The position numbers were made by a program, and so were the translations under genes. The notes beneath the pieces were generated by a model that saw only the letters and a list, made by a program, of their open reading frames with translations, was not told the origin of the DNA and made no database searches. Positions 1 to 6,812 of a DNA stretch of 8,421 nt are shown in pieces (the stretch's first letter is position 1; each line of letters begins with the position of its first letter). The stretch comes from Frankiaceae bacterium (GTDB lineage Bacteria; Actinomycetota; Actinomycetes; Frankiales; Frankiaceae): contig JAVEDQ010000405.1 of assembly GCA_030840885.1 (NCBI GenBank), positions 1 through 8,421 on the forward strand. Reading direction: 5' to 3'.

Positions 1-445
1 GCCCGGAGAAGTCGATCGTGTAGAACGACGTGCCGTAGTAGGGGTCCACCGTCTTGTAGCGGAAGTACATGGTGTGCCAGTTGAAGCGGATGTCGACCAG
101 GTCGCCGCGGCGCTCGATGACCTCGACGTTGCTGATGTTGTGGCTGGTGCGGGGCTCGGGGATCGACGTCGCGCTCGAGCGTTCGGTGCGGATGCGGAAG
201 ACCCGGTCCTCCAGCCCACCCTTGTTGGCGTAGTAGATCAGGGAGATCTCCCGCTGCGGGTCCTCGGTCAGCCGGTCGTCGTCGCTCCAGGCCGGCATCC
301 AGTAGACGGCGTCGTCGGCGTAGCACTCGAGCCACTTCTCGAACTCGCGGTCGTCGAGGTACCGGGCCTCGCGGTAGAGGACCTGCTCGATCGCGTTCTG
401 GGTGATGAGGACGGATCCGGTCGTGGTCTGCTCGGTGGTGGTCAT
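1..445 (-). CDS. benB: Benzoate 1,2-dioxygenase small (beta) subunit, 3' end cut by window edge
   Basis: This is the beta subunit of a Rieske-type ring-hydroxylating oxygenase. It packs against the alpha subunit (benA, just upstream) in the hexamer that converts benzoate to its cis-1,2-dihydrodiol. It carries no metal site and has mainly a structural role in this family. I translated the minus strand from 445 and read 148 residues without a stop. Diagnostic stretches are [19 protein letters not shown] (about 16-34), [20 protein letters not shown] (about 63-82), and [11 protein letters not shown] followed by [11 protein letters not shown] (about 84-108). The order matches BenB/XylY. Family members have about 160-170 residues, so only a short C-terminal tail lies outside the window. 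The ATG overlaps the benA stop by four bases (ATGA), implying translational coupling. The substrate could be a substituted benzoate or toluate; benzoate is inferred from the neighbouring cat genes. Confidence 0.93.
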   Translation of the reverse strand, partial: MTTTEQTTTGSVLITQNAIEQVLYREARYLDDREFEKWLECYADDAVYWMPAWSDDDRLTEDPQREISLIYYANKGGLEDRVFRIRTERSSATSIPEPRTSHNISNVEVIERRGDLVDIRFNWHTMYFRYKTVDPYYGTSFYTIDFSG

Positions 446-1824
446 GCCGGTCGCCCCTGCGTCGTCGTGGCGGCCGACGTCTGCTCGAGCGCAGCCCGCA
501 TCGTCTTGAGCCAGTGGCCGTGCTGCACCGGGTACAGCCCCTCGTCCTCGTTCTTCCGGCCCGACGAGATGACGCCGTGCATGTCCAGGGACTCGGCCAC
601 CTCGTCCGGGCCGGTCAGCCAGTGCTGGGCGCCCCGGCTCATGTCGTTCCACGGCGCCGCGGTGGCCCGGAAGGTCTGCTGGCAGGAGCGGAACTCCTCG
701 AGGTCGTCCGGCGTGGCCATGCCGGAGGCGTTGAAGAAGTCCTCGTACTGCCGGATCCGCGCGGCCCGGGCCTCGTCGCTCTCGCCCTTGGGCGCGATGC
801 AGTAGATCGTGACCTCGGTCTTGTCCGGCGCGATGGGGCGGAAGTGCCGGATCTGCGTACTGAACTGATCCATCAGGTAGACGTTCGGGTACAGGCACAG
901 GTTGCGGGACCCGCGCACCATGAACTCGCCCTTGGCGTCGCCGAACTGCTTCTTCAGCTCGTCCATGCTGCTCCACAGCGGCCGGTCCTCCGGGTTGCCC
1001 GCCCAGGTCCACAGGCAGAGGTGGCCGTTGGGGAACGACCAGTAGCCGCCGCCGGACTTCCCCCACGCGCCGGCGTCGAGCGCCTTGGTCGAGTTCTTCG
1101 ACTCGCCGGTGCTGCGCCGCGAGGTCGTCGCCGCGTAGTTCCAGTGCAGGGAGCTGACGTGGTAGCCGTCGGCGCCGTTCTCCGCCTGGACCTTCCAGTT
1201 GCCGTCGAAGGTGTAGGTCGACGACCCGCGCAGCACCTCGCACCCCTCGGGCGACTGGTCGACCAGCATGTCGATGACCTTGGTGGAGTCCCCGAGGTGC
1301 TCGTCCAGCGAGACGACGTCGGGGTTCAGGCTCCCGAACAGGAAGCCGCGGTAGCCCTCGAAGCGGGCGATCCGCGTCAGGTTGTGCGAGCCGTTGGTGT
1401 TGAAGTTCTCCGGGTAGCCGGCCCCCTCCGGGTCCTTCACCTTCAGCAGCGTTCCGTCGTTGCGGAACGTCCACCCGTGGAAGGGGCAGGTGAGCGTCTT
1501 GCGGTTGTCGGTCTTGCGACGGCAGAGCATCGCGCCGCGGTGCGCGCACGCGTTGATGAGCCCGTGCAGCTCACCGTCCTTGTCGCGGGTGACGACGACC
1601 GGCTGCCGCCCGATGTAGGTCGTGAAGTAGTCGCCCGGGTTCGCCAGCTGGCTCTCGTGCGCGAGGTAGACCCAGTTGCCCTCGAAGATGTGCTTCATCT
1701 CGAGCTCGAAGATGTCCTCGTCGGTGAAGATCTGCCGGTTGGTCCGGAAGATCCCCGCCTCCGGGTCGTCGACGACGGCGGCGTCGAGGACCTGCTCGAG
1801 ATGGTCCGGGTGGGTGATGGTCAT
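442..1824 (-). CDS. benA: Benzoate 1,2-dioxygenase large (alpha) subunit
   Basis: This is the catalytic alpha subunit of benzoate 1,2-dioxygenase (460 residues, full family length). It takes electrons from a BenC-type reductase, not seen here, and adds O2 to benzoate to give the 1-carboxy-cis-diol. A Rieske [2Fe-2S] site is visible: C93-x-H95-R and C113-x2-H116 (ACAHRG, then CPFHGW). The mononuclear iron site is in [18 protein letters not shown]216, bridging D219, ligands H222 and H227. The third ligand is probably D373 or D374 in TPDDLEEF. The start [20 protein letters not shown] and the segment [13 protein letters not shown] are typical of BenA/XylX. The ATG at 1824 follows a GGAGAA ribosome site. 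It lies 52 bp after catA and overlaps benB by four bases, so catA-benA-benB is probably one transcript. Toluate or another benzoate analogue is possible; anthranilate is less likely beside catA and benB of this type. Confidence 0.96.
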   Translation of the reverse strand: MTITHPDHLEQVLDAAVVDDPEAGIFRTNRQIFTDEDIFELEMKHIFEGNWVYLAHESQLANPGDYFTTYIGRQPVVVTRDKDGELHGLINACAHRGAMLCRRKTDNRKTLTCPFHGWTFRNDGTLLKVKDPEGAGYPENFNTNGSHNLTRIARFEGYRGFLFGSLNPDVVSLDEHLGDSTKVIDMLVDQSPEGCEVLRGSSTYTFDGNWKVQAENGADGYHVSSLHWNYAATTSRRSTGESKNSTKALDAGAWGKSGGGYWSFPNGHLCLWTWAGNPEDRPLWSSMDELKKQFGDAKGEFMVRGSRNLCLYPNVYLMDQFSTQIRHFRPIAPDKTEVTIYCIAPKGESDEARAARIRQYEDFFNASGMATPDDLEEFRSCQQTFRATAAPWNDMSRGAQHWLTGPDEVAESLDMHGVISSGRKNEDEGLYPVQHGHWLKTMRAALEQTSAATTTQGRPA

Positions 1825-1876
1825 GGGCTTCTCCAGGACTGGGCGGAGGTGCGGGACGGGGCCGGGCGGGTCGGCG

Positions 1877-2773
1877 TCAGGCCGGGTCGAGCGCGAAGTC
1901 GTAGGTGACTTCTTCGCCGGTGCCGGAGGTGGCCGCCACCGGGCGCAGCACCAGCGCGGCCTTCACGGCCTGGGCGACGTCGTCCTCGACGTAGTCGCCG
2001 CCCTCGAAGTACAGCTGCGTGGTGATCGGCGCGGAGCCCTCCGCGGACACCTTGAGGTGCAGGTGCGCCGGCCGCCAGGGGTGCCAGCCGGCCGCGCGGA
2101 TGAGCGCACCGCAGGCGCCGTCGTGCGGGATCGTGTACGGCGCAGGCTTCATCGTGTGGATCTTGAAGGTGCCGTCGGGGGCGGTACGGACGATGCCGCG
2201 CAGGTTCCACTCGGGGATTTCGGGGGCGAACTGCGAGTAGTAGCCGGCGTCGTCGGCGTGCCACATGTCGACCTTCGCGTCGGCGAGCGGCCGACCCTCG
2301 AGGTCGGTGACCGTGCCCTGGAACAGCAGCGGGACGCCCTGCTCGTCGTCGCGCATCGGCAGGGTCGCCTCAGCGGTGGCCTCGGGGGCACCGGGGACGT
2401 AGTAGGGCCCCTCGATGGTGCCGATGGCGCCCTTGCGGTCGGCGTTCGCGACTTCCTCGACGACGTGCTCGACCCAGACGTCGAGGAACAGCGGCCACTC
2501 GCCGTCGGCACCGACCTGGATCATCCACGCCTTGAGGGCGTCGTACTCGGCGTAGGTCACCTGGTGGCGCCGGATGACGTCGTGCAGCGCGTGGAGGGCA
2601 TCGGTCGCGATGGCGGAGACGCGCTCGTGGTCGACCTCGCCACCGGCGGCGCGGGCCTTCTCCTGGAACCGCTCGGTGGCCGAACGGCCCGAGCCGGCGG
2701 CCGTCGCGGCCTGCTCCTGCTCCGGGCTGCTCACGGTCAGGACGTCGGTGCTGCCGGGCGTCGGTGTGCTCAT
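1877..2773 (-). CDS. catA: Catechol 1,2-dioxygenase (intradiol, Fe(III))
   Basis: This cytoplasmic enzyme cleaves catechol between its hydroxyls to cis,cis-muconate. With the start used here it has 298 residues. The Fe(III) ligand set of intradiol dioxygenases is complete: Y125 ([10 protein letters not shown]), Y179 (DAGYYSQF), H237 and H239 (RPAHLHLKV). The active-site R234 and Q253 fall at the spacing known from Acinetobacter CatA (R221, Q240). Residues about 30-110 form the N-terminal helical domain that provides the dimer and lipid-binding interface in this family. The reading frame is open 47 codons further upstream (to 2914). I chose the ATG at 2773 because AAGGAG (2781-2786) sits at good spacing and the upstream 47 residues are Pro/Arg-rich and unlike the family. 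It is first in the leftward unit with benA and benB and is divergent from catB. Chlorocatechol dioxygenase is the alternative, but the ben context favours catechol. Confidence 0.95.
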   Translation of the reverse strand: MSTPTPGSTDVLTVSSPEQEQAATAAGSGRSATERFQEKARAAGGEVDHERVSAIATDALHALHDVIRRHQVTYAEYDALKAWMIQVGADGEWPLFLDVWVEHVVEEVANADRKGAIGTIEGPYYVPGAPEATAEATLPMRDDEQGVPLLFQGTVTDLEGRPLADAKVDMWHADDAGYYSQFAPEIPEWNLRGIVRTAPDGTFKIHTMKPAPYTIPHDGACGALIRAAGWHPWRPAHLHLKVSAEGSAPITTQLYFEGGDYVEDDVAQAVKAALVLRPVAATSGTGEEVTYDFALDPA

Positions 2774-2780
2774 CGTCGGG

Positions 2781-2786
2781 CTCCTT
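2781..2786 (-). promoter_or_regulatory. Ribosome binding site that decides the catA start
   Basis: Read on the minus strand this is AAGGAG, seven bases before the ATG at 2773-2771. It supports the shorter catA start over the in-frame ATG at 2914, which has no comparable site. Confidence 0.75.
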
Positions 2787-2908
2787 CTCTGTTGCGGGCG
2801 ATTCGGTGCGGGTGGTGTCGACAGGACGCGAGACCCGGGCGGGAGTCGGATCGGGTGGTCGCGGTCGGTGTGATGCCGAGACTGAACGAATGTGGCGTGG
2901 GACACACG

Positions 2909-2941
2909 AGGCAACTGCCTAGTCCTGACCTGGGCACTGCC
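2909..2941. repeat. Two related palindromes, candidate operator pair
   Basis: AGGCAACTGCCT (2909-2920, arms AGGCA/TGCCT) and GGCACTGCC (2933-2941, arms GGCA/TGCC) share the same half-sites with a spacer of 2 and 1 bases. Their centres are about 22.5 bp apart, close to two helical turns, so a dimeric regulator could bind both on one DNA face. The first overlaps a possible catA -35 box. The function is inferred. Confidence 0.45.
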
Positions 2942-3004
2942 GAGGGGGCCTTTGCGAGGCTTGTGCCGGACGCCCTCCGGTGCCTAGGTTCTGCTTGTAC
3001 GCCG

Positions 3005-3052
3005 GCCCTGGTGCGGCGTCGCGCACCGGTGGGAGCCCTGGTGCAGCGACGC
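3005..3052 (+). repeat. 30-bp-period direct repeat in the catB leader
   Basis: GCCCTGGTGC occurs at 3005-3014 and again at 3035-3044. Extending to 18 bases, the copies match at 16 positions (3005-3022 against 3035-3052). Between them GCACC (3023-3027) is the reverse complement of GGTGC, giving GGTGCG/CGCACC around a six-base spacer (3010-3027). It lies 30-80 bp before the catB start, so it could be an operator array or a leader-RNA hairpin. Confidence 0.5.
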
Positions 3053-3083
3053 CCGGCCGCCGCTCCCGACCTCAGGACTCCCC

Positions 3084-4187
3084 GTGAAGATCACCGCCAT
3101 CGAGGCGATCCCGTTCGCCATCCCGTACCGCAAGCCGCTGCGCTTCGCCAGCGGCGAGGTCTCCGTTGCCGAGCACGTGCTCGTGCGCGTGCACACCGAC
3201 GACGGCCTCGTCGGTGTCGCCGAGGCGCCGCCGCGGCCGTTCACCTACGGCGAGACGCAGGAGTCGATCATCGCGGTCATCGCGCGGATCTTCGAGCCGG
3301 CGATCCTCGGCATGTCCCCACTGGACCGCGAGGCGATCCGGGCCCGCCTGGACCGCACCGTCGGCAACCCCACCGCGCGAGCCGCGGTCGACATGGCCAT
3401 CTGGGACGTCATCGGGCGCTCGCTCGGGCTGCCGGTGACGACGCTTCTCGGCGGCTTCTCCACCTCGATGCGGGTCGCCCACATGCTCGGCTTCGCCCCG
3501 CCCGCGGTGATGGTCGAGGAAGCGGAGCGGATGCGCTCGGTGTACGGCATCACCACCTTCAAGGTGAAGGTGGGCCGCAACCCCTTCCGGCTCGACGTCG
3601 ACGTCTGCCGCGCGCTTCGGGAGGCCCTCGGCCCTGAGGTCGAGCTCTACATCGACGGCAACCGGGGGTGGAGCCCCTCGGAGGCGGCGCGGGCGCTGCG
3701 GGCGATGGCCGACCTGGATCTCACGCTGGCCGAGGAACTGTGCCCCGCCGACGACGTGCTGGGCCGTCGGTGGCTCGTCGCGCAGTGCTCCATCCCCTTC
3801 GTCGCCGACGAGAGCGCCGTGCGTCCGGGCGAGGTGACGCGCGAGCTGCTGTCCGGCTCAGCCGACGCCATCAGCATCAAGACCGCCCGCACCGGCTTCA
3901 CGGACTCGCTGCGCGTGCTGCACCAGTGCGAGGGGCTGGGGGTCGAGGTCGTGATGGGCAATCAGATCGACGGCCAGCTCGGCACGATGTGCACGGCCGT
4001 TTTCGGCGCCGCGTTCGCTCGGACGTCGCGACGGCCCGGCGAGCTCTCGAACTTCCTCGACATGAGCGACGACCTGCTCGCCGAGCCGCTGGAGATCCGC
4101 GACGGCATGCTGGCGGTGCGCGAGCTGCCCGGTCTCGGTCTCGAGATCGACCCCGAGAAGCTGGAGCGCTACCGACAGGACCTCTAG
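3084..4187 (+). CDS. catB: Muconate cycloisomerase (muconate lactonizing enzyme), enolase superfamily
   Basis: This enzyme cyclises cis,cis-muconate to muconolactone, the second step after ring cleavage. It has 367 residues, normal for the family, with an N-terminal capping domain (about 1-125) and a beta-barrel domain. The catalytic pair K160 and K162 is in TFKVKVG. Metal ligands are D191 (YIDGNRGWS), E217 or E218 (AEELCPADD) and D242 (VADESAV). The lysine on the opposite barrel face is K266 (SIKTARTGF). The segments AEAPPRPFTYGETQ and GNQIDGQLGT differ from the PWWGGES-type loops of Pseudomonas CatB and, from memory, resemble the M. smegmatis enzyme that works by anti addition. The start is GTG at 3084 with a weak AGGA-like site; the first residues MKITAIEAIPF fit the family start. 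It leads catC, pcaI and pcaJ. By sequence alone another MLE-subgroup reaction is possible, but the neighbours make the assignment strong. Confidence 0.94.
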   Translation: MKITAIEAIPFAIPYRKPLRFASGEVSVAEHVLVRVHTDDGLVGVAEAPPRPFTYGETQESIIAVIARIFEPAILGMSPLDREAIRARLDRTVGNPTARAAVDMAIWDVIGRSLGLPVTTLLGGFSTSMRVAHMLGFAPPAVMVEEAERMRSVYGITTFKVKVGRNPFRLDVDVCRALREALGPEVELYIDGNRGWSPSEAARALRAMADLDLTLAEELCPADDVLGRRWLVAQCSIPFVADESAVRPGEVTRELLSGSADAISIKTARTGFTDSLRVLHQCEGLGVEVVMGNQIDGQLGTMCTAVFGAAFARTSRRPGELSNFLDMSDDLLAEPLEIRDGMLAVRELPGLGLEIDPEKLERYRQDL

Positions 4188-4234
4188 GCCGACCCGTACT
4201 CATCGCATACCGCAACCAGGGAGACCCACCGACG

Positions 4235-4540
4235 ATGCTGTTCGCCGTCACGATGCACGTGCACCTACCCGTCGACCTCGACCCGACCGTGCGGGACGAC
4301 ACGCTGGCCCGCGAGAAGGCCTACTCGCAGGAGCTGCAGCGGACCGGCGTCTGGCAGCACATCTGGCGCCGCACGGGCCAGTACTCGAACCTCAGCATCT
4401 TCGACGTCGGGAGCAACGACGAGCTCCACGAGATCCTCTGGCGGCTCCCGTTGTTCCGTTACATGGACGTCGAGGTGGTCCCGCTCTCGCAGCACCCGTC
4501 CGACATCGCGCTCGTCGACCCTGTCGTCCCCGTCGGCTGA
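4235..4540 (+). CDS. catC: Muconolactone delta-isomerase
   Basis: This enzyme moves the double bond of muconolactone to give 3-oxoadipate enol-lactone. It is a small cytoplasmic protein that forms a decamer in characterised bacteria. The reading has 101 residues against about 96 for the family. The hallmark segments are all present: MLFAVTMHVHLP (1-12), REKAYSQELQRTGVWQHIW (26-44), NLSIFDVGSNDELH (52-65) and LPLFRYMDVEVVPLSQHPSD (71-90). The frame is open far upstream through catB, but the ATG at 4235 follows a GGGAG site (4219-4223) and matches the family N terminus, so that start is secure. It lies 47 bp after catB and 27 bp before pcaI in an apparent operon. The extra C-terminal residues (LVDPVVPVG) are a minor extension. 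Confidence 0.96.
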   Translation: MLFAVTMHVHLPVDLDPTVRDDTLAREKAYSQELQRTGVWQHIWRRTGQYSNLSIFDVGSNDELHEILWRLPLFRYMDVEVVPLSQHPSDIALVDPVVPVG

Positions 4541-4567
4541 GCGGCGAGCGAGCCGGAAGGAGCGAGG

Positions 4568-5365
4568 GTGGACAAGCTTTTCACCTCGGCGGCCGAGGCC
4601 GTCGCGGACATCGGCGACGGCTCGAGCATCGCCGTCGGCGGCTTCGGCCTGTCCGGCATCCCGTGGATCCTCATCGCGGCGCTGTACGACCAGGGCGCGA
4701 GCGGGCTGACCGTCGTCAGCAACAACTGCGGCATCGACGGTGGCGGCCTCGGCATCCTGCTCGCCGAGCACCGCATCGACAAGGCGATCGCGTCCTACAT
4801 CGGTGACAACAAGGAGTTCGCCCGGCAGTTCCTCGCCGGCGAGCTGCACGTCGAGCTCACTCCGCAGGGGACGCTGGCCGAGCGGATGCGGGCCGGCGGC
4901 TCCGGCATCGCGGCGTTCTACACCCCGACGGGCGTGGGGACGATGGTCGCCGACGGCGGCCTGCCCTGGCGCTACGACGGCAACGGCAACGTCGCGGTCG
5001 CCTCCCCGCCGAAGGAGGTCCGCGAGTTCACGCTCGGGGGCCGCACGCGGCAGTTCGTGCTGGAGGAGGGCATCGCCACCGATTTCGCGCTGGTCCGGGC
5101 GGCCAAGGCCGACCGCTACGGCAACGCCGTCTTCCACGCCGCGGCCCGCAACTTCAACCCGCCCGCGGCGATGGCCGGCCGCGTCACGATCCTCGAGGCC
5201 GAACAGGTCGTCGAGCCCGGCGAGATCGATCCCGACGAGGTGCACCTGCCCGGGGTGTTCGTCCAACGCGTCGTTGCCCTGACCCCCGAGCAGGCCGCCG
5301 ACAAGGCCATCGAGCGGCGGACGACCACCCCGACGCCCAACCGGCCTGAACCGGAGGAACGCTGA
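4568..5365 (+). CDS. pcaI: 3-oxoadipate CoA-transferase subunit A
   Basis: This is the alpha subunit of a family I CoA-transferase, which moves CoA from succinyl-CoA to 3-oxoadipate before thiolytic cleavage. It has 265 residues. The glycine-rich motif GGFGLSGIP is at 24-32, [11 protein letters not shown] at 52-62, and the family signature [16 protein letters not shown] at 96-111, followed by [10 protein letters not shown]. The last 20 or so residues ([15 protein letters not shown]) are a disordered tail. The start is GTG at 4568, preceded by a very good GGAAGGAG (4555-4562). The stop overlaps the next gene's start (TGATG), so both subunits are made together. The specificity is inferred from context: catB and catC are immediately upstream. 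By sequence alone it could equally be an acetoacetate or succinyl-CoA:3-ketoacid transferase subunit. Confidence 0.92.
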   Translation: MDKLFTSAAEAVADIGDGSSIAVGGFGLSGIPWILIAALYDQGASGLTVVSNNCGIDGGGLGILLAEHRIDKAIASYIGDNKEFARQFLAGELHVELTPQGTLAERMRAGGSGIAAFYTPTGVGTMVADGGLPWRYDGNGNVAVASPPKEVREFTLGGRTRQFVLEEGIATDFALVRAAKADRYGNAVFHAAARNFNPPAAMAGRVTILEAEQVVEPGEIDPDEVHLPGVFVQRVVALTPEQAADKAIERRTTTPTPNRPEPEER

Positions 5366-6030
5366 TGCCCTGGGATCACGAGCAGATGGCGGCTCGCGCC
5401 GCGCAGGAACTGACCGACGGCGAGTACGTCAACCTCGGCATCGGCATGCCGACCCTGGTCCCGAACCACCTGCCCCCGGACGTGCACGTGGTGCTGCAGA
5501 GCGAGAACGGCATTCTCGGCACCGGGCGCTACCCCTACGAGTCCGAGGTCGACGCCGACCTGGTGAACGCGGGCAAGGAGACGGTCACGGTGCAGCCGGG
5601 CGCTTCGTTCTTCGACTCGGCGACCTCGTTCGCGATGATCCGCGGCAGCCACGTCGACACCGCGATCCTCGGCGGGATGCAGGTCTCGGCGGGCGGCGAC
5701 CTCGCGAACTGGATGGTGCCCGGCAAGCTCGTCAAGGGCATGGGCGGCGCGATGGACCTGGTCTCGGGCTCCAAGCGCGTCGTCATCCTGATGGAGCACA
5801 ACGCCAAGGACGGCAGCTTCAAGATCGTCGAGAAGTGCAGTCTGCCGCACACCGGTGTCGGCGTCGTCGACCGCGTCATCACCGACCTCGGCGTCCTCGA
5901 CGTCACCGCCGACGGGCTCGTCCTCGTCGAGCTCGCGCCCGGCGTCACCTTCGACGAGATGCAGGAGCGGAGCGAACCCTCGATCCGTCAGGAGGTCGAC
6001 CATGAGTCGGATAGTGACCATGGACGCTGA
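5365..6030 (+). CDS. pcaJ: 3-oxoadipate CoA-transferase subunit B
   Basis: This is the beta subunit of the CoA-transferase, carrying the catalytic glutamate that forms the enzyme-CoA thioester. It has 221 residues. The active-site motif SENGILG puts the glutamate at E47. [11 protein letters not shown] (24-34) and [10 protein letters not shown] (124-133) are further family signatures, and [11 protein letters not shown] (183-193) marks the C-terminal strand. It has its own GGAGGA (5353-5358) and overlaps pcaI by one base. The last nine residues (HESDSDHGR) are encoded by DNA that also encodes the start of the next gene, an overlap of 29 bp, and look unlike a conserved tail. As with pcaI, the 3-oxoadipate specificity rests on its position behind catB and catC. 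Confidence 0.93.
   Translation: MPWDHEQMAARAAQELTDGEYVNLGIGMPTLVPNHLPPDVHVVLQSENGILGTGRYPYESEVDADLVNAGKETVTVQPGASFFDSATSFAMIRGSHVDTAILGGMQVSAGGDLANWMVPGKLVKGMGGAMDLVSGSKRVVILMEHNAKDGSFKIVEKCSLPHTGVGVVDRVITDLGVLDVTADGLVLVELAPGVTFDEMQERSEPSIRQEVDHESDSDHGR
5990..5995 (+). promoter_or_regulatory. Ribosome binding site inside pcaJ for the CMD-family gene
   Basis: AGGAGG lies six bases before the ATG at 6002, a near-ideal site within the pcaJ coding region. It favours the 6002 start over the in-frame GTG at 6014 and ATG at 6020. Confidence 0.75.
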
Positions 6031-6610
6031 CGAGAACCCGACCCCGCCGTTGCCCTGGGCGACGGATCGCACGGTCATGCCGCTGCAGGACCTGCAGGGT
6101 GAGCTCGGTGAGCGGGTGAAGGGGCTCGGGGCCCGACAGGTCAATCTCTACCGGGCCCTCGCGCACGCCCCGGAACTGACGCACGCGTGGATCGACTGGG
6201 CATGGGCGTTGCGCGAGCGGTGCGTGACCTCCCGCGCCTTGCGCGAGGTGATGATCCTCCGCACTGCAGTGGTGATGCGCTCGGAGTACGAGTGGCACCA
6301 GCACGTCGGCATGGCCGAAACGGCGGGAGTGACACCCGAGAAGATCGAGGCGATCCCTGCCTGGCAGACGTCGTCGGCCTTCGACGAGACTGAACGGACC
6401 GCCCTCATGCTCACCGACTGCATGCTCACCGGGAACGTGTCCGACGCGGTCCACGACCAGCTCGACCTGCACTTCACCACCCAGGAGCAGGTGGAGCTCG
6501 CCCTGACCGCCGGCTTCTACGCGATGGTGCCTCGGGTGCTCGACGCCTGCCGGGTGCCTGTCGAGGGGGCCGAACCTCCGGCGACGTCGGCGACTCCAGC
6601 GACCCAGTAA
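6002..6610 (+). CDS. Carboxymuconolactone decarboxylase (CMD/AhpD-like) family protein
   Basis: The protein has 202 residues and fits the helical CMD family. Residues 66-115 contain the core, including [19 protein letters not shown], then [13 protein letters not shown], with the usual acidic/histidine pattern E97-x3-H101. Further on, [20 protein letters not shown] (128-147) and the C-terminal [19 protein letters not shown] (164-182) are typical. It has no CxxC pair, so an AhpD-type peroxidase role is unlikely. True 4-carboxymuconolactone decarboxylase (PcaC) belongs to the protocatechuate branch and is smaller (about 130 residues), so its substrate here is not known. It is the last gene of the catB unit, overlapping pcaJ by 29 bp and probably translationally coupled. 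Roles to consider are a lactone-handling side enzyme, or part of the pathway step for which no hydrolase is seen. The tail [14 protein letters not shown] is probably disordered. Confidence 0.85.
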   Translation: MSRIVTMDADENPTPPLPWATDRTVMPLQDLQGELGERVKGLGARQVNLYRALAHAPELTHAWIDWAWALRERCVTSRALREVMILRTAVVMRSEYEWHQHVGMAETAGVTPEKIEAIPAWQTSSAFDETERTALMLTDCMLTGNVSDAVHDQLDLHFTTQEQVELALTAGFYAMVPRVLDACRVPVEGAEPPATSATPATQ

Positions 6611-6620
6611 CGGGTCCGCC

Positions 6621-6651
6621 GGAGCACTCGACGGCGGTCACCCGGTGCTCC
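6621..6651 (+). terminator. Possible hairpin terminator of the catB operon
   Basis: GGAGCAC (6621-6627) and GTGCTCC (6645-6651) can pair over seven bases around a 17-base loop, ten bases after the CMD-family stop. No T-tract follows, so it is a weak candidate and could be a processing or pausing site instead. Confidence 0.35.
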
Positions 6652-6685
6652 AACGTGTGAGATGGGTCCGCGTCGGCTGTGCCCC

Positions 6686-6711
6686 GTTTTCGGGCTATTA
6701 CCAGCGGGGAT
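6686..6711 (+). promoter_or_regulatory. Candidate stress-sigma (SigB/SigF-type) promoter
   Basis: GTTT (6686-6689) and GGGGAT (6706-6711) are 16 bases apart. This matches the GTTT-N14-16-GGGTAT pattern of general-stress sigma factors with one mismatch. Transcription would start near 6718, giving a leader of about 95 bases for the CsbD-like gene. CsbD itself belongs to the SigB regulon in Bacillus, which fits the downstream gene. It is a short, degenerate pattern and could be chance. Confidence 0.45.
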
Positions 6712-6718
6712 GAATGTT

Positions 6719-6751
6719 GTATCGCCGCTGTAGACCACGGAACGGCGATAC
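6719..6751 (+). repeat. Perfect 9-bp inverted repeat in the leader
   Basis: GTATCGCCG (6719-6727) and CGGCGATAC (6743-6751) are exact reverse complements separated by 15 bases. It begins where the candidate promoter would start transcription, so it could be a 5'-end stem-loop that stabilises the mRNA. Alternatively it is an operator for a dimeric regulator. Confidence 0.6.
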
Positions 6752-6812
6752 GCAGGGTCACGACCCGTCACGGGGGACCCCACCCACCGCCATCGCACGC
6801 TGTAGGAGACGT

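Larger units (their letters stand above)
2774..3083. promoter_or_regulatory. Divergent catA/catB intergenic control region
   Basis: This 310-bp stretch has no convincing gene and must contain the promoters of both the catA-ben unit (leftward) and the catB unit (rightward). Weak promoter-like matches are TTGTGC (2961-2966), 18 bp, TAGGTT (2985-2990) for catB, and TTGCCT (minus strand, 2914-2909) with a poor -10 near 2886-2892 for catA. The latter -35 lies inside a palindrome. Two related GGCA/TGCC palindromes sit at 2909-2941, an imperfect CCGGA/TCCGG inverted repeat at 2966-2980, and a repeat with a 30-bp period at 3005-3052. The position and symmetry fit operators for a regulator of the IclR or LysR type known to control cat genes, but no regulator gene is in the window. 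The region is certainly regulatory by position; the individual promoter calls are guesses. Confidence 0.6.
6611..6812 (+). promoter_or_regulatory. Gap between the aromatic operon and the CsbD-like gene
   Basis: No gene is seen in these 202 bp. They hold a possible hairpin just after the CMD-family stop, a SigB/SigF-like promoter candidate, a 9-bp perfect inverted repeat, and a second small repeat cluster at 6755-6780: GGGTC, GACCC and GACCC again, with GTCACG at 6757-6762 and 6767-6772. The base composition is less GC-rich around 6685-6720 than in the genes on either side, as expected for a promoter. Confidence 0.6.

Noticed and set aside
514..1908. A 464-codon plus-strand frame opposite benA
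   Set aside because: It is a composition shadow of benA, whose Rieske and iron motifs prove the minus strand is coding.
2774..2914. N-terminal extension of catA by 47 residues
   Set aside because: It is Pro/Arg/His-rich, unlike the family, lacks a ribosome site, and would consume most of the catA promoter region.
1676..3637. A 653-codon open frame on the plus strand across benA, catA and catB
   Set aside because: It runs antisense to benA and catA, whose catalytic residues are intact, and then through catB out of frame. Its Arg/Gly/Ala/Val-rich translation is typical of shadow frames in high-GC DNA.
4265..5266. A 333-codon minus-strand frame opposite catC and pcaI
   Set aside because: It is antisense to two clearly recognised genes, and its Asp/Arg/Val/Ala-rich translation shows no motif.
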